Positions 16,934 to 26,009 of a DNA stretch of 64,000 bases are shown piece by piece. Position numbers and translations under genes: made by a program. Position 1 is the stretch's first letter. The number at the start of each line of letters is the position of its first letter. The DNA comes from Hyphomicrobiales bacterium (GTDB lineage: Bacteria > Pseudomonadota > Alphaproteobacteria > Rhizobiales > Beijerinckiaceae), in the NCBI GenBank assembly GCA_930633495.1, contig CAKNFJ010000001.1, forward strand, positions 2,565,001 to 2,629,000. Direction: 5' to 3'. The notes beneath the pieces are model-generated. The model was given only the letters and a program-made list of their open reading frames with translations, searched no databases and was not told the DNA's origin.

Positions 16934-18301
16934 TCAGTCGACGAAGTCGCCGAGCATGACCGGCTTGATCGGCGCCCTGATGCGGTAGTAGCCCACGTCG
17001 TCAGGGCTGGCGCCGCGCGCCTCGGCGATGATCTCCGTCACCATCAATCCGCACAGACGCCCCTGACAGGGACCCATTCCGCAGCGGCCGAACGCCTTCG
17101 TCTGGTTCGGGCCGCGGCAGCCGAGCTCGACATAGCCGCGGATCTGCCCAGCCGTGACCTCTTCGCACCGGCAGACGATGACCGCAGGGTCACGCGGGAT
17201 GCGGTTCGCATCGGCCGGCCGGTAGAGGCTGTTCAGGAAGCGCCGGATATGGCTTTGCCGTTCGAGTAGAGCCAGCAGCGCTGCGCGCCGGCTGGCGTCG
17301 ACGGCGCGGCCGGTACGCTCGGCGATGGCGAGCGCCGACAGCCTCCCCTGGGTCGCCGATGCCTGCGCACCAACGATCGCCCGGCTGTCTCCTGCAACGT
17401 AGAGCAGCGTTTCGCCCAGCCGGCCCCAACGGTCCGTCTCGGGCAACCAGCATAGCTGTTCGCCGTCCCAGCGATGAGCCGCGCCCGTCGACCACGAGAG
17501 CTGGGTGTTCGGCACGACGCCCTGATGCAGCAAGACCAGGGACGCAGGCAACGTCACGCGCCGTCCGCGATGGACAAAAGAGAGGCCCTCGGCTTGCCGC
17601 TCGCCCTCAATCGCGAGATCGCTCGCACCTGAATGGAACCTGACACCGTGCCGGCGCAGCGTGGCGATCAGCTTCAGGCCCTTGGCTAGATCGCGCCAGC
17701 CGCGCACGGCGCCGAGACCGTGCCTTATGGCACCCAGATAGCCCGACCCTGCCGTCGTATCGACGATGGCCGCGATCGTCACGCCGGCACGGAGATATTG
17801 CCAGGCGAGAAGGTAGAGCAGCGGCCCGCAACCAGCCAGGACGACCGGCACGCTGGGCAGAGCGCCGGAACCTTTCAGCAGGATCTGCGCGGCGCCTGCC
17901 CCCAGGACGCCGGGAAGCGTCCAGCCCCGGATCGGAAACGGCCGTTCCATGGCGCCGCTGGCGAGCAGCACGGCCTTGCCGACGACCTGTCGCGATCGTC
18001 CGTCCGCGACGTAATCCACGGCACCGTTCGGCGCGACGTTCCAGACGACGGCTCCGTGCAGATGCCCGGCACCGCTGCCGCGGAACTCGGCCGCGAGACT
18101 GCGGCCGGCTTCGTAATCCCTGCCGAGAACCGCGATGCGATCGGTGGGCGCTGCTTCGATGTCGCGATAGATCTGCCCGCCGAGCGCCGGCTGCTCGTCG
18201 AGAACGATCACGGAGAGACCGAGAGCGCGCGCCTCGCAGGCCGCAGCCATGCCCGCCGGCCCGCAGCCGACGACGACGAGATCCGCCGCAGCAGCGTTCA
18301 T
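16934..18301 (-). CDS. FAD/NAD(P)-dependent oxidoreductase with BFD-like [2Fe-2S] domain (HcnB/OoxA-like)
   Basis: A 455-aa protein. The N-terminal FAD-binding GCGPAG motif is at residues 12-17, a second dinucleotide fold includes VVLAGCGPLLYLL, and a C-terminal cysteine cluster (VCRCEEVT ... GRCGMGPCQGRLCG) is BFD-like. This is the large-subunit type of opine oxidases, hydrogen cyanide synthase HcnB and related heteromeric amine dehydrogenases. Its start overlaps the stop of the [2Fe-2S] partner gene by 4 bp, and the catalytic DAO subunit is one gene further upstream. The complex probably oxidises a C-N bond and passes electrons to a quinone or cytochrome. Confidence 0.85.
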   Translation of the reverse strand: MNAAAADLVVVGCGPAGMAAACEARALGLSVIVLDEQPALGGQIYRDIEAAPTDRIAVLGRDYEAGRSLAAEFRGSGAGHLHGAVVWNVAPNGAVDYVADGRSRQVVGKAVLLASGAMERPFPIRGWTLPGVLGAGAAQILLKGSGALPSVPVVLAGCGPLLYLLAWQYLRAGVTIAAIVDTTAGSGYLGAIRHGLGAVRGWRDLAKGLKLIATLRRHGVRFHSGASDLAIEGERQAEGLSFVHRGRRVTLPASLVLLHQGVVPNTQLSWSTGAAHRWDGEQLCWLPETDRWGRLGETLLYVAGDSRAIVGAQASATQGRLSALAIAERTGRAVDASRRAALLALLERQSHIRRFLNSLYRPADANRIPRDPAVIVCRCEEVTAGQIRGYVELGCRGPNQTKAFGRCGMGPCQGRLCGLMVTEIIAEARGASPDDVGYYRIRAPIKPVMLGDFVD

Positions 18302-18630
18302 GGCTCTTCTCCGGGGCTGAAGGCGTCGAGATGGGCCGCTCCGAGCTGGCGCGCGACGACCATCCCTTCGCGGACGGGGATGAGGCAGCTTTGCCGCGCC
18401 GGTACCCCGTCGATCTCCACGAGACATTCGAAGCAGACGCCCATCATGCAGTAAGGCGCGCGCGGAACGCCGCCGACGACGCTCGACCGGAATTCCCTGA
18501 CGCCGCCGACGAGCAGCGCTGCGGCGACCGTGATGCCGGCCGGAACCCGCAAGGGCGTGCCCTCGAAGACGATCGTGACCGAGGCGCCAGCCGACGCTTT
18601 CGGCACGGTGAAGAGCGGTTCAATGGTCAT
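18298..18630 (-). CDS. Small [2Fe-2S] ferredoxin-like subunit (HcnA-like)
   Basis: A 110-aa protein with cysteine pattern YCMMGVCFECLVEI...QSC (C-x4-C-x2-C-x12-C), as in plant-type [2Fe-2S] subunits of opine oxidase/HcnA families. The start MTIEPLFTV (ATG at 18630) overlaps the upstream oxidase gene. It should bridge the two FAD subunits electronically. Confidence 0.87.
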   Translation of the reverse strand: MTIEPLFTVPKASAGASVTIVFEGTPLRVPAGITVAAALLVGGVREFRSSVVGGVPRAPYCMMGVCFECLVEIDGVPARQSCLIPVREGMVVARQLGAAHLDAFSPGEEP

Positions 18631-19762
18631 GGGAGAAGCTCGCGCCGGCATCCAGGAAGCGATCGCCGGTAAATACCTCAAACCCGGCCGGCACCTGCGA
18701 GAGACCGGCCATCCAGGGGCCGACGACATAGCAATGGGCCGCCGCGAGCGTGACGCCGCTATGGCTGGTGGCGAGGAAGGCTCCCGGGCAGGACGCCGAT
18801 TCCTGGTAGATCGGGTAACCGTCCGGGGTCAGCGGCCTCAGGGCACCCCAGGCCCGGACAAGGCGCGCGCGCGCCAGAGCCGGGAAGGTTTCGACCGCGC
18901 GGCGGGCCAGCACCTCGATCTTGTCCGTCGTCGTGCCGTCGTCGAGGCCGACATCCTCGGAGGTCGAACCGATCTGGACGCTGCCCTCCCGCGTCTGCCG
19001 GCACTTGTTTGTGGGGTAGTCGAGGAACGGCTTCAGCCGCTCAGTGATGAGAACCTGGCCGCGGGTGGATGCGACGGGCGCGTGCAGGCCGACCTGCGAG
19101 GCCAATCCGGCATTGCCGAGCCCGGCCGCCAGCACGATCCGGTCGCTCTTCCAGCTCTGGCGATCCTGCGAGACCGCCTCGAACGACCCGTTGGCGGGAT
19201 CGTGCCTGATCTCGGCAATGTCGACGCCGGTGATCACATCCGCCCCGCGATGGCGAAGCGCGGCATGCAGGCCGCGCAGCAGCATCAGGGGGTTGGCATG
19301 GCCGTCGAGCGGGCAGAAACTCCCGCCCACCACGGCCGGCCCGATCCCGGGGAGATATTGCCGGAGCTCGGAGGGGTCCATGATTTTGAAGGGGATGCCG
19401 CCGACCTCGCGATCGATCCGTTCCAGAAGATCGGCGCGCGCCCTGACATCGGCATCGTTGAAGCCAAGCCAGAAGCCTCCCGGCTGTTCGAGGCCGGCGT
19501 CGACATCGGTCAGATCGACCAGTTCCTTCTGCAGGTTCGGCCAGAGCTTCAGCGCATCGCGGCTCCAGCTCGCGTAGCGGGGCATCTTGCCGCCCTTGCT
19601 CGAGACCCAGACCAGGCCGAAATTACCGCGCGAGGCGCGAAACGCGGTATCTCCCTGGTCGAGAACGCGGACGTGCATTCCGGCCCGCAGCGCTCCGTAG
19701 GCAATGGCGGCCCCGACAAGCCCGCCCCCTACCACCGTCATCGTCTGGCTGCTCATGTGCAC
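18620..19762 (-). CDS. FAD-dependent amine/amino-acid oxidase (DAO family, HcnC/OoxB-like)
   Basis: A 380-aa D-amino-acid-oxidase fold protein with an N-terminal FAD motif VVGGGLVGAAIAYG. A conserved C-terminal stretch contains LRPLTPDGYPIY and TSHSGVTLA. It is likely the catalytic subunit of a three-part membrane-associated amine dehydrogenase with the next two genes. It lies directly downstream of Pot-type transporter genes, so the imported compound is probably its substrate. The substrate cannot be read from sequence. Confidence 0.85.
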   Translation of the reverse strand: MHMSSQTMTVVGGGLVGAAIAYGALRAGMHVRVLDQGDTAFRASRGNFGLVWVSSKGGKMPRYASWSRDALKLWPNLQKELVDLTDVDAGLEQPGGFWLGFNDADVRARADLLERIDREVGGIPFKIMDPSELRQYLPGIGPAVVGGSFCPLDGHANPLMLLRGLHAALRHRGADVITGVDIAEIRHDPANGSFEAVSQDRQSWKSDRIVLAAGLGNAGLASQVGLHAPVASTRGQVLITERLKPFLDYPTNKCRQTREGSVQIGSTSEDVGLDDGTTTDKIEVLARRAVETFPALARARLVRAWGALRPLTPDGYPIYQESASCPGAFLATSHSGVTLAAAHCYVVGPWMAGLSQVPAGFEVFTGDRFLDAGASFSHDH

Positions 19763-19853
19763 AACTCCGGTCCAGGCCGGCTTTCGTCTCGAATTTCGGG
19801 CGCAACTGTCCTGCCGGCGCCGATCGGGCGGCCGGTCGGGAGGGTCGTTTCGG

Positions 19854-20663
19854 CTATTTCTTTCCGATGAGAACCCTGTCCAGGCCGACCATGCGGTCGA
19901 GGATGAACATGAAGGCCATCGTTCCCAGGATCAGGATGGTGGAGACCGACGTCGTCACCGGGTCCGTGAGCTGGGATATGCGGTTATAGAGCGCGACGGG
20001 CAGTGTCGTGGTTCCGGGTGTCGCGACGAAGATCGTCATCGTGACCTCGTCGAAGCTCTGGATGAAGGCGAGCACCCATCCCGCCGCGACGCCCGGGAGG
20101 ATGAGCGGCAGCAGGATGCGGCGGAAGGCGACCGCTCGCGTGGCTCCGAGCGAGCGGGCGGCCGTCTCCGCGTCACGCTCGAGCCCGATCACGGCGGCGA
20201 GCGTCAGCCGCAGCGAGTACGGCACGACGGTGATCGCGTGGACGAGCACCAGGGCCACGAAGGAGCCGGTCCACTCCATGATCGAGAAGAAGCGCAGGAA
20301 GGCGACGCCGAGCACGACATGGGGGATCATCAGCGGCGACATCAGGAACGCCATCAACCCGTCACGCCCGAAAAATCGATGACGGGCGATCGCGAGCGCC
20401 GCGGGAACGGCGACGATCGTCGCCAATGTGGCCGAGGCCAGACCGAGCCAGATCGACAGCCAGAACGCGCTGATGAGTTCCGGTGCCGCCAGGATTTCCC
20501 AGTACCAGCGCAGCGACATGCCGTCGAAGGGCATCGACAGGTATTCCTTGTCGGAAAGCGAGACCAGCATCACCACGACCAGCGGCGCCAGGATGAACAC
20601 GGTGAGCAGCGCATGGAAGACCAGCGCCAGCGGTCCGTTCTTCGCGATATCCCGGCCGCTCAT
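19854..20663 (-). CDS. ABC transporter permease (PotC-like)
   Basis: A 269-aa inner-membrane permease from MSGRDIAKNGPLALVFHALL, with about six membrane segments. The EAA loop is seen as DAETAARSLGATRAVAFRRILLPLI, split between helices. Its start overlaps the stop of the partner permease by 4 bp. A longer frame up to 21008 is only a shadow of the partner gene. Confidence 0.9.
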   Translation of the reverse strand: MSGRDIAKNGPLALVFHALLTVFILAPLVVVMLVSLSDKEYLSMPFDGMSLRWYWEILAAPELISAFWLSIWLGLASATLATIVAVPAALAIARHRFFGRDGLMAFLMSPLMIPHVVLGVAFLRFFSIMEWTGSFVALVLVHAITVVPYSLRLTLAAVIGLERDAETAARSLGATRAVAFRRILLPLILPGVAAGWVLAFIQSFDEVTMTIFVATPGTTTLPVALYNRISQLTDPVTTSVSTILILGTMAFMFILDRMVGLDRVLIGKK

Positions 20664-21532
20664 GCGAACACCTGCTTGAAACGCCGCTCGACGAGCCGGT
20701 TGCAGCCGACGATGATCAGGATGTTGGCAAGCAGCAGGAGCACCGCGATCGCGGCTCCGAGCGGCCAGTTCAGCGAGTTGAAGAATTCGTCGTAGAGCGT
20801 GGTGGCGACGACCTTGACCCTGCGCCCGCCGATGATCGCCGGGGTGGCATAGGCCGATGCCGCCAGGGCGAAAACGATGATAGCTCCGGACAGGATGCCG
20901 GGCATCAGCTGCGGCAGCATGATGCGGCGGAAGGTGGTGAAAGGCCCCGCTCCGAGCGAGCGGGCCGCGTGCTCGATCTGCCCGTCGAGGCGCTGCATGG
21001 CGCTCCACACGGCGATGACCATGAAGGGCAGGAAAACATGGGTCAGGACGATGATGACGCCCGTCATCGAGAACAGAAGCCGGATCGGCTCGTCCACCAG
21101 ACCGAGCCCGCGAAGCACCGTGTTCACCACGCCCTGGCTGCCGAGCAGCACCGACCAGCCCAGCGTGCGCACGACGACGGAGATCAGCAGCGGTCCGAGG
21201 ATCACGACGAAGAAGGTGCCGCGCCAGACCGGCTTCATCTTGGCGAGAATCAGGGTCTCGGGCACGCCGAGGACGATGCAGATCAGCGTGACGGCGAGCG
21301 CCATCCCGCCCGTCCGCAGGAAGATTTCCCGGTAGTAGCCGTCGAGCAGGATTTCGAGATAGTTGCCGAGACCATAGGTCTGCTGGATGCCGCGCATGCC
21401 GTCGAAGGCGTTGAACGACAGGATCGCAGTCAGAACCAGCGGAATGGCCAGCAAGGCGAGAAAGAGCGCGAGAGCCGGCAGCGAGAGCAGCCAGGGCAGG
21501 CCGCGGCTGGTCTGGTGGGTCGAGCTAGCCAT
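20660..21532 (-). CDS. ABC transporter permease (PotB-like)
   Basis: A 290-aa permease with about six membrane segments and the EAA loop EHAARSLGAGPFTTFRRIMLP. It forms a heterodimeric channel with the PotC-like gene that follows. Its 5' end overlaps the ATPase gene by 8 bp. Confidence 0.9.
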   Translation of the reverse strand: MASSTHQTSRGLPWLLSLPALALFLALLAIPLVLTAILSFNAFDGMRGIQQTYGLGNYLEILLDGYYREIFLRTGGMALAVTLICIVLGVPETLILAKMKPVWRGTFFVVILGPLLISVVVRTLGWSVLLGSQGVVNTVLRGLGLVDEPIRLLFSMTGVIIVLTHVFLPFMVIAVWSAMQRLDGQIEHAARSLGAGPFTTFRRIMLPQLMPGILSGAIIVFALAASAYATPAIIGGRRVKVVATTLYDEFFNSLNWPLGAAIAVLLLLANILIIVGCNRLVERRFKQVFA

Positions 21533-22592
21533 CGGAACGCTCCGTCGCGATGACGCGCAGATCCTCGGCGTTCCAGCTCACTCCGATCGTTTCACCCTCC
21601 TCGGGCTGCACCGTCCCGGTATTCTGCTGGGTGATACGAAGCATGCCGAGTTCGGTCTCGATTTCGTAGATCCACGACCCGCCGAGGAACAGGCGGGTGC
21701 TGACACGCCCCTGGAGGGTGGCCTGGTCCGGCGAGCCGAGGCGGAGGCGCTCCGGGCGGACGAACACGGCGATCTCGGGGGTCACCCGATCTTTCGCGAC
21801 CCTGGTCCGGAACGAGGTCGGTCCGACCCGGACGGTCGCCTCGTCGGCGATCCGGCTTTCAATCCGTCCGCTCAGCACGTTCGTGTGCCCCAGGAAGCTC
21901 GAAGCGAATTGCGATGCCGGCCTGTCGTAGACCTCTTGCGGCGTGCCGAGCTGCGCGATCCCACCATTCGTCATGACGGCGATCCGGTCGCTCATCGTCA
22001 TCGCCTCGACCTGATCGTGCGTGACGAGGATCGCGGTGATGCCGAGCCGTCGCTGCAGGGACCGGAGCTCGACATGCATTTCGCCGCGAAGCTTGGCGTC
22101 GAGATTCGACATCGGCTCGTCCAGCAGGAGAACCCGCGGACGGATTGCCAGGGCGCGGGCGATGGCGACACGCTGGCGCTGGCCACCGGACAGCTCGCTG
22201 GGATAACGCCCCTCGAGACCAGCAAGGCGGACCATCGCCAAGGCCTCTTCGACCCGTCGCTTCAGCTCACCGCGTTCGACCCGGCGCATCTCGAGGCCGA
22301 AGCCGATATTCTGGGCCACGTTCATATGCGGAAAGAGCGCATAGCTCTGGAAGACGACGCCCATGTCGCGCTTCTCCGGCGCGATGCTGGTCAGGTCCTG
22401 CCCGTCGACGACGATGCTCCCCGTCGTCGGCGGAACGAAGCCCGCCACCATCTGCAGGGTCGTCGTCTTGCCGCAGCCCGATGGGCCGAGCAGCGAGAGG
22501 AATTCGCCTTCGTTCACATCCAGGTCCACGCCGCGAACGGCCTGGACCGGGCCATAGCTCTTCGACAGAGCGCGCAGAGACAAACTGCTCAT
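21525..22592 (-). CDS. ABC transporter ATPase (PotA-like)
   Basis: A 355-aa ATPase with Walker A GPSGCGKT (36-43), signature LSGGQ (134-138), Walker B LLLDEP (155-160) and an H-loop in VTHDQ. A C-terminal TOBE domain (about 275-350) is typical of spermidine/putrescine- and iron-type importers. It sits between the binding-protein gene and the permease genes in one operon. Confidence 0.93.
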   Translation of the reverse strand: MSSLSLRALSKSYGPVQAVRGVDLDVNEGEFLSLLGPSGCGKTTTLQMVAGFVPPTTGSIVVDGQDLTSIAPEKRDMGVVFQSYALFPHMNVAQNIGFGLEMRRVERGELKRRVEEALAMVRLAGLEGRYPSELSGGQRQRVAIARALAIRPRVLLLDEPMSNLDAKLRGEMHVELRSLQRRLGITAILVTHDQVEAMTMSDRIAVMTNGGIAQLGTPQEVYDRPASQFASSFLGHTNVLSGRIESRIADEATVRVGPTSFRTRVAKDRVTPEIAVFVRPERLRLGSPDQATLQGRVSTRLFLGGSWIYEIETELGMLRITQQNTGTVQPEEGETIGVSWNAEDLRVIATERSDG

Positions 22593-22641
22593 TTCGATGG
22601 GCCTTCGCTTCGACGGCTGCGGAGATCGGGCGCTTGCGCCC

Positions 22642-23667
22642 TTATCTCTCGATCGTGCGGTTCCAGCGATTGGTCCACTCGGCGCGGTTCTTGTTGATCT
22701 CGCTCCACTTGACCGAGATCATCCTGCCGACGCGCTCATCGCCGTAAGGGACCTGCGCGGCCAGCTTGTCATCCAGCCTGGTCTGGCGATTGGTGGGGCC
22801 GAAGCCTTCCGTGGCCAGCTTCGCCTGGATCGCGGGCGTGACGAGATATTGCAGGAAAGCCTGCGATGCTTCGGGAAGACTGTTCTGGACCACCGGGCAG
22901 GCGCCGAGCACGAGCGCGGGCGTTCCCTCCTTCGGATACACGAATTCCATCGGGAAGCCGGTGTTCTTCAGTGCGATCGCGCGGCTGCTGCCCCAAACGG
23001 CTACGTCGACATCGTTGTTCTGGAACATCTCGGCGAGCTTCGCGGGCGAGGAAGACCAGCTCAGGACGTTCGGCGCCAGCGATTTCCGGATGGAGTCAAA
23101 GCCGGGCTCGATATTGCTCTCGTCGCCGCCGTTGATGCGAGCGAACATCACGAGCGTATGGACTCCGTAGGTGCCGGACAGCGAGGAAGCGGTCAGGCGC
23201 CCCTCCAGCTTCCTGTCGGTCAGGTCCTTCCAGGAGGTCGGCGCCGGCCAACCCTTCTTCTTGTAGTTCGCCGCATTGTAGGCGATGCCGGTCGCCACCA
23301 GCCCGACGCCGATGCCATTTCCGCCGAACTGGGCGAACGGATAGATGTCCTTGTAGATCGGGGCGTCGCTCAGCTTGTCGCAATAGCCGAACTGAATCGC
23401 CTGATAGAGCGGCCCGTCATCGAAGATGGCGACATTGATCTCCTGCTTGCCGGCCTGAGCCTGCAGCTTCGCGACGATCTCGCTCGAAATCCCGGGAACG
23501 TAAGTAATCTTGACGTTATGCTTGGATTCGAACTCGGGAATGATCTGGCTTTGGAAGAGTTTCTGCGTGCTGCCGCCGGGCCCGGCGACATACATGGTTT
23601 GCTGAGCCAATGAGGGGGAAGCAAAAGCCAGGGTTCCCGCCAGCAACAGATTACGAAATCGATTCAT
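22642..23667 (-). CDS. ABC transporter periplasmic binding protein (PotD/Fe-type fold)
   Basis: A 341-aa extracellular solute-binding protein. The Sec signal peptide is MNRFRNLLLAGTLAFASPSLA with cleavage after SLA-QQ. The mature part (YVAGPGGSTQKLF, NVAIFDDGPLYQA, VWGSSRAIA) fits family 1/8-like polyamine or amine binders. As first gene of the operon it sets transporter specificity. The start at 23667 is preferred over 23724, which would bury the signal peptide. Confidence 0.88.
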   Translation of the reverse strand: MNRFRNLLLAGTLAFASPSLAQQTMYVAGPGGSTQKLFQSQIIPEFESKHNVKITYVPGISSEIVAKLQAQAGKQEINVAIFDDGPLYQAIQFGYCDKLSDAPIYKDIYPFAQFGGNGIGVGLVATGIAYNAANYKKKGWPAPTSWKDLTDRKLEGRLTASSLSGTYGVHTLVMFARINGGDESNIEPGFDSIRKSLAPNVLSWSSSPAKLAEMFQNNDVDVAVWGSSRAIALKNTGFPMEFVYPKEGTPALVLGACPVVQNSLPEASQAFLQYLVTPAIQAKLATEGFGPTNRQTRLDDKLAAQVPYGDERVGRMISVKWSEINKNRAEWTNRWNRTIER

Positions 23668-23788
23668 GACCCCTCCGAATTTTTTATCTGATCTGAGATG
23701 CGGCGCGCGCTCCTCCGGCGCCACGATCTCATAAGCAGGCAGGCTATGAACCGCCTGTCATTAGAGCAAATAGAAATACACCGGGGGT

Positions 23789-23807
23789 CTATGCAGTTAT
23801 GATATAG
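23789..23807. promoter_or_regulatory. Candidate LysR box upstream of ABC-oxidase operon
   Basis: CTAT-N11-ATAG, a textbook T-N11-A inverted repeat, lies about 120 bp upstream of the binding-protein ATG, in the gap that follows the LysR gene. Regulation by that LysR is inferred. Confidence 0.4.
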
Positions 23808-23897
23808 GCTTTGCCGCGCTTCGCCTTTGGCCATCGAGGGTTTCCGGGCCGAGCCCCAGGAGCCAATCGACGTCCGTCCCGGCGAGCCCTGCTATTT

Positions 23898-24845
23898 TTA
23901 GCCGCGTTCCCGCATCGCCGAGAGGGCTGCCTTCTCCTCCATCGTCACGGCCTTGAGGATCTCGATGAAGCTCGCGACCAAACGGTTTTCCGGACGCCCC
24001 TTCGGATAGATCAGCCGGGCTTCATGCTTGATCGAGGGGCGGAAGGGACGCATGACGACGCCGAGATGCCGGTAGTCCTGCGCCGCGAGCGGATTGACGA
24101 TCGCCACGCCGAGCCCTTGCGCGACCAGCGCGCAGGTGATGGTGCTGAACGGCGTTTCCAGGGTGATGCGCCGATCGATGCCGGCCTTCGAGAACACCTC
24201 GTCGACGTCCGAACGGCCGTGGTCGTTCTGCGCGAAGGAGATATACGGCTCGTCGGCGAGATCGGCCGGGCGCACTGCCGCCTTACCGGCCAGGCGATGC
24301 TCCGCCGGCATCAGGCAGACCCCGTCGACGCTATAGAGCTCCTCGCTGGAAAACCCGTAATTCTCGTAGAGATGCGATACGATTCCGACATCGCAGGACA
24401 TTTCATCCACCCATTGCGACACCGCCGCGGAATGTCCCGCATGAATCGAAATACCGGTTTCCGGATAGATTTCCGCGAAGCGCTTGATCGCGCGGGGGAT
24501 CAGGCCGTGAGCCAAGGTCTGGATCGACCCGATCCGCAACAGTCCCCCACTGAACCGGCGGATACGGTTCGCCGCCTCCTCCAATCGCCTAAGACCGTGG
24601 AAACTGCGCTGAACCTCGTTGAAAAATGTCAGGCCGTCCGTGGTTGGCACCACTTTTCCCGGCATCCGCTCGAACAATTGCAGTCCGATGGCCTTTTCCA
24701 GCTGCGCGATCGAGCGGCTGACATTCGGCTGCGAGGTATGAAGGATACGAGCGGCCGCGGTGGTCGAGCCGGAGATCATGACCGCGCGAAAGGCCTCGAC
24801 GTAAGAAAATCGCACTCCTTCGCGCTCCCTCAAAGCACTCGGCAT
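23898..24845 (-). CDS. LysR-family transcriptional regulator
   Basis: A 315-aa LTTR from MPSALREREGVRF. The N-terminal HTH is AFRAVMISGSTTAAARILHTSQPNVSRSIAQLE, similar to OccR/NocR-type regulators of opine uptake genes. The effector domain follows. It lies directly upstream of, and in the same direction as, the ABC-oxidase operon, which it probably controls in response to the imported substrate. A start at 24947 is possible but unlikely. Confidence 0.88.
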   Translation of the reverse strand: MPSALREREGVRFSYVEAFRAVMISGSTTAAARILHTSQPNVSRSIAQLEKAIGLQLFERMPGKVVPTTDGLTFFNEVQRSFHGLRRLEEAANRIRRFSGGLLRIGSIQTLAHGLIPRAIKRFAEIYPETGISIHAGHSAAVSQWVDEMSCDVGIVSHLYENYGFSSEELYSVDGVCLMPAEHRLAGKAAVRPADLADEPYISFAQNDHGRSDVDEVFSKAGIDRRITLETPFSTITCALVAQGLGVAIVNPLAAQDYRHLGVVMRPFRPSIKHEARLIYPKGRPENRLVASFIEILKAVTMEEKAALSAMRERG

Positions 24846-25129
24846 CCGAATCTGCCCTTCCTTGGCGACATGGCGGATGCCATCATTCGCGGCACCGTGC
24901 CGTCTGCCTGGATCGAGCGCAACGGCGCCGATGACGTCGAACGCCAATTCCTTCCGACTGAACCGGGCCGCGCTCGCGTGGCCGAATTACCGCCTGCGGC
25001 TGGCTAGCGCCACTGGACTAAGCCGCTCTCGCGGCAGGGCGCTTCGGTTGGGTCATCGCTGAGATTTCGCCTGTGAGGCGCTGCATTCGAGGATTTCGGG
25101 GTCGTTTTCCCTGATCCTCGGAGGTTTCC

Positions 25130-25993
25130 ATGACCGATGCCGTCACCGTCACTCCGCTGCGCCAGCGGATGATCGAGGACATGACCATCCGCCGGTTCGG
25201 CGAGCATACGCAGCGCGACTATGTCCGGCAGGTCCGCGAGTTCACGGCCTTCCTCGGCCTGCCGCCGGACCGAGCCGAACCGGAGGATCTGCGGCGCTAT
25301 CAGCTTTACCTGGCTTCGCTCGGCGCCAGCTATTCCCGGATGAACCAAGCCTGCACGGCGCTGCGGTTCTTCTTCCATGTCACGCTGGGCCGGACCGGCT
25401 TCGGTGACCGTATGGCGCGGATCCCGACACCTGATCGCCTGCCGGTGGTGCTGGACACGCAGGAGGTGGCGCTGCTGCTCGCGCACGCGCGGAGCCTGAA
25501 GGACCGGGCGGCGCTCAGCATCGCCTATGGCTGCGGACTGCGGGTTTCGGAGATCGCCAATCTCAAGGTCGCCGACATCGACAGCGCCCGCATGCTGATC
25601 CGGGTCGAGCAGGGCAAGGGCCGCAAGGACCGCTACGTCATGCTCGCGCCCGACCTGCTGGATCTCCTTCGGCAATGGTGGCGCGTGAAGCGGCCGCGCG
25701 GCTGGCTCTTCCCCGGCCAGCAGCCGGGACAGCCGATCACGACCCGCCAGCTCAACCGGGCCTGCCACGCGGCGGCCGTTGCGGCCAAGCTGGACAAGCG
25801 GGTGTCGATGCACACGCTGCGGCATAGCTTCGCCACGCATCTGCTGGAGCGGAAGACCGACATCCGGGTGATCCAGGTCCTGCTCGGCCACAGAAAGCTC
25901 GACACCACCGCCATCTACACCCGTGTCGCACTCAAGACCCTGCGCAAGGTGACGAGCCCGCTCTCCCTGCTGGCGCCGCCGCCTCCGCCATAG
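25130..25993 (+). CDS. XerC/D-like tyrosine recombinase of IS91-like element
   Basis: A 287-aa recombinase with core-binding domain (about 10-95) and catalytic domain. Candidate residues are R in CGLRVSEIANL, K in GKGRKDRYV, H and R in HTLRHSFATHLL, H in LLGHRKLDTT and Y in AIYTRV. The frame is intact, with a proline tail. It is 17 bp upstream of the transposase gene. It may process element dimers or assist transposition. Confidence 0.88.
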   Translation: MTDAVTVTPLRQRMIEDMTIRRFGEHTQRDYVRQVREFTAFLGLPPDRAEPEDLRRYQLYLASLGASYSRMNQACTALRFFFHVTLGRTGFGDRMARIPTPDRLPVVLDTQEVALLLAHARSLKDRAALSIAYGCGLRVSEIANLKVADIDSARMLIRVEQGKGRKDRYVMLAPDLLDLLRQWWRVKRPRGWLFPGQQPGQPITTRQLNRACHAAAVAAKLDKRVSMHTLRHSFATHLLERKTDIRVIQVLLGHRKLDTTAIYTRVALKTLRKVTSPLSLLAPPPPP

Positions 25994-26009
25994 CGGTCCC
26001 GCGCCGATC

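Noticed and set aside
18530..19870. 446-codon rightward open frame opposite the oxidase genes
   Set aside because: No recognisable domain. The opposite strand carries overlapping, family-typical oxidase and ferredoxin genes.
22597..23613. 338-codon rightward frame opposite the binding-protein gene
   Set aside because: Antisense shadow; the leftward frame has a signal peptide and binding-protein sequence.
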